64,000 bases of DNA from Pseudomonas guariconensis (GTDB lineage Bacteria; Pseudomonadota; Gammaproteobacteria; Pseudomonadales; Pseudomonadaceae): assembly GCF_024127895.1 (NCBI RefSeq), contig NZ_JAMYBK010000012.1, positions 1 through 64,000 on the forward strand. Direction: 5' to 3'. How positions within the stretch are numbered: position 1 is the stretch's first letter; each line of letters opens with the position of its first letter. The notes below the pieces were generated by a model. That model did no database searches. It was not told the origin of the DNA and saw nothing but the letters and a program-made list of their open reading frames with translations. Below are positions 61,984-64,000 of this stretch, piece by piece. A program made the position numbers and the translations under genes.

Positions 61984-61993
61984 GGAGCCCCGC

Positions 61994-62311
61994 ATGATTC
62001 CCGGAGAAGTCCAGGTCGCCGCTGGCGACATCGAGCTCAACGCCGGCCGCGCGACCGTCAGCGTCAGCGTCGCCAACCACGGCGACCGGCCGGTGCAGGT
62101 CGGCTCGCACTACCATTTCTTCGAGGTCAACGACGCCCTGGTGTTCGACCGCGAGCCGACCCGAGGCTTTCGCCTGGACATCCCGGCCGGTACCGCCGTG
62201 CGCTTCGAACCGGGCCAGGCGCGTACCGTGCAGTTGGTGGCCTACGCCGGCAACCGTGAGGTATACGGCTTCCAAGGCAAGGTGATGGGGCCGTTGGAGG
62301 GCAGGGCATGA
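61994..62311 (+). CDS. ureB: Urease beta subunit
   Basis: A 105-residue structural subunit. It begins [20 protein letters not shown] and includes [40 protein letters not shown] and ends [14 protein letters not shown], as in all UreB proteins. The start is placed by GAGGAG 7 bp upstream; an in-frame ATG six codons earlier overlaps ureA and is rejected. Its stop overlaps the ureC start (ATGA). Confidence 0.97.
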   Translation: MIPGEVQVAAGDIELNAGRATVSVSVANHGDRPVQVGSHYHFFEVNDALVFDREPTRGFRLDIPAGTAVRFEPGQARTVQLVAYAGNREVYGFQGKVMGPLEGRA

Positions 62312-64000
62312 GCCGTATCTCCCGCCAGGCCTATGCCGACATGTTCGGCCCCACCGTCGGCGACCGCGTGCGCCTGGCCGACACCGCGCTGTGGGTGGAG
62401 GTGGAGCAGGACTTCACGATCTACGGCGAAGAGGTCAAGTTCGGCGGCGGCAAGGTCATTCGCGATGGCATGGGCCAAGGCCAGATGCTCGCCGCCGAGG
62501 CCATGGACCTGGTGTTGACCAACGCCCTGATCATCGACCACTGGGGCATCGTCAAGGCCGACATCGGTGTGCGCCAGGGGCGTATCGCCGCGATCGGCAA
62601 GGCCGGCAACCCCGACGTGCAGCCCGGTGTCACCGTGCCGGTCGGGCCGGGCACCGAGGTGATCGCCGCCGAGGGCAAGATCGTCACTGCCGGCGGTATC
62701 GACTCGCACATCCATTTCATCTGCCCGCAGCAGGTGGAGGAGGCGCTGACCAGTGGCGTCACCACCTTCATCGGCGGCGGCACCGGGCCGGCGACCGGGA
62801 CCAACGCCACCACCTGCACCCCAGGCCCCTGGTACCTGGCGCGCATGCTCCAGGCCGCCGACAGCCTGCCGATCAACATCGGCCTGCTGGGCAAGGGCAA
62901 CGCCTCGCGGCCTGAGGCGCTGCGCGAGCAGATCGCCGCCGGCGCGGTGGGCCTGAAGCTGCACGAGGACTGGGGCTCCACGCCCGCCGCCATCGATTGT
63001 TGCCTGGGCGTGGCCGAAGAGATGGACATCCAGGTGGCCATCCACACCGACACCCTCAACGAGTCCGGCTGCATCGAGGACACCCTGGCCGCCATCGGCG
63101 ATCGCACCATCCACACCTTCCATACCGAAGGCGCCGGCGGCGGCCATGCCCCGGACATCATCCGCGCAGCGGGGCAGGCCAACGTGCTGCCGTCCTCGAC
63201 CAACCCGACCCTGCCGTACACGGTCAACACGGTCGATGAGCACCTGGACATGCTCATGGTCTGTCACCACCTGGACCCGAGCATCGCCGAGGACGTGGCC
63301 TTCGCCGAGTCGCGCATCCGCCGCGAGACCATCGCCGCCGAAGACATCCTCCACGACCTGGGCGCCTTCGCCATGACCTCGTCCGACTCCCAGGCCATGG
63401 GCCGGGTCGGCGAGGTGGTGCTACGTACCTGGCAGGTGGCGCACCAGATGAAGCTGCGCCGCGGGCCGCTGGCGCCGGATGGCGCGTACAGCGATAACTT
63501 CCGGGTCAAGCGCTACATCGCCAAGTACACCATCAACCCGGCGCTGACCCACGGTATCGCCCACGAGGTGGGCTCGGTGGAAGTCGGCAAGCTGGCCGAC
63601 CTGGTGCTCTGGTCGCCGGCGTTCTTCGCGGTCAAGCCGGCCCTGGTACTCAAGGGCGGGATGATCGTCACGGCGCCGATGGGCGATATCAACGGCTCGA
63701 TCCCGACCCCACAACCGGTGCACTACCGGCCGATGTTCGGCGCCCTGGGCGCGGCACGGCATGCCACGCGCATGACCTTCCTGTCCCAGGCCGCCCTGGA
63801 CCGTGGCCTGCCCGATGCGCTCGGCCTGCACAGCTTGATCGGCGTGGCCCGGGGCTGCCGCCGGGTGCGCAAGGCCGACATGCTGCACAACGGCCTGCAG
63901 CCGGTGATCGAAGTCGATGCCCAGACCTACCAGGTGCGCGCCGATGGCGAGCTGCTGGTGTGCGAGCCGGCCCGCGAACTGCCGCTGGCCCAGCGTTATT
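62308..64000 (+). CDS. ureC: Urease alpha subunit, catalytic (missing about the last four codons)
   Basis: The catalytic nickel subunit, read for 564 codons up to the right edge; family length near 567 means only about 11 bp of coding sequence are outside. It begins [20 protein letters not shown]. Nickel ligands are in [12 protein letters not shown], the carbamylated Lys in [14 protein letters not shown], then [12 protein letters not shown], the flap Cys in [10 protein letters not shown], and the last Asp in [13 protein letters not shown]. All active-site residues are intact. It hydrolyses urea in the cytoplasm. Confidence 0.97.
   Translation, partial: MSRISRQAYADMFGPTVGDRVRLADTALWVEVEQDFTIYGEEVKFGGGKVIRDGMGQGQMLAAEAMDLVLTNALIIDHWGIVKADIGVRQGRIAAIGKAGNPDVQPGVTVPVGPGTEVIAAEGKIVTAGGIDSHIHFICPQQVEEALTSGVTTFIGGGTGPATGTNATTCTPGPWYLARMLQAADSLPINIGLLGKGNASRPEALREQIAAGAVGLKLHEDWGSTPAAIDCCLGVAEEMDIQVAIHTDTLNESGCIEDTLAAIGDRTIHTFHTEGAGGGHAPDIIRAAGQANVLPSSTNPTLPYTVNTVDEHLDMLMVCHHLDPSIAEDVAFAESRIRRETIAAEDILHDLGAFAMTSSDSQAMGRVGEVVLRTWQVAHQMKLRRGPLAPDGAYSDNFRVKRYIAKYTINPALTHGIAHEVGSVEVGKLADLVLWSPAFFAVKPALVLKGGMIVTAPMGDINGSIPTPQPVHYRPMFGALGAARHATRMTFLSQAALDRGLPDALGLHSLIGVARGCRRVRKADMLHNGLQPVIEVDAQTYQVRADGELLVCEPARELPLAQRY

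Overview
The window is GC-rich DNA from a Pseudomonas, most likely of the P. putida group. The pointers are the gene families (OprD porin, PvdQ-type acylase, membrane Mqo, TamAB, an lpxH-ppiB-glnS-cysS block, a ureDABC cluster), the dense G/C-ending codon use, and intergenic repeats typical of that group. No rRNA, tRNA, CRISPR array, integrase or insertion sequence was found.

Layout. 1-2.5 kb: the 5' end of cstA, a tandem palindrome, then an accessory pair consisting of a trypco1-like small protein and an M48-like HEXXH peptidase, and a YegP-type protein. 2.6-12.6 kb: a catabolic patch with an OprD porin, an MHS symporter, an M20 amidohydrolase, a divergent LysR regulator, a DHDPS-family enzyme, a GbcA-like Rieske oxygenase and an M24-fold enzyme that keeps every DddP (DMSP lyase) active-site residue I can place. 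The patch is decaying: it holds the 5' stub of an FAD oxidoreductase, a LysR gene without its HTH, and the HTH tail of an AraC regulator. 12.6-23.5 kb: a SPOR-type lipoprotein, then a complete respiratory nitrate reductase operon on the minus strand (narK1-narK2 fusion, narG, narH, narJ, narI, PpiC-type isomerase). 23.7-31.3 kb: a Fur-boxed TonB receptor, mqo, an NCS1 permease with a GntR/FCD regulator, and eamA.

31.4-41.3 kb is mostly housekeeping and stress genes: truncated haemoglobin, GST, a YfeH-type transporter, a TetR/SDR/isomerase region, a cupin regulator, an MFS exporter, xthA and a GNAT. 41.3-46.7 kb is tamAB. 46.7-48.4 kb is a small accessory unit, a Mor-like activator followed by two DUF2589 paralogues. 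49.5-53.7 kb has a Fur-like mini-regulator divergent from pvdQ, then lpxH and ppiB. 53.9-60.5 kb has glnS-cysS, a two-component system and ilvE. 60.8-64 kb starts the urease operon (ureD, ureA, ureB and ureC, which runs off the right edge about four codons early).

The best candidates for something undescribed are the trypco1-like/HEXXH pair (629-2144), the DddP-like plus Rieske onium-compound locus (9613-12532) and the Mor/DUF2589 trio (46724-48407). All functional calls come from reading motifs by eye; no database search was run.
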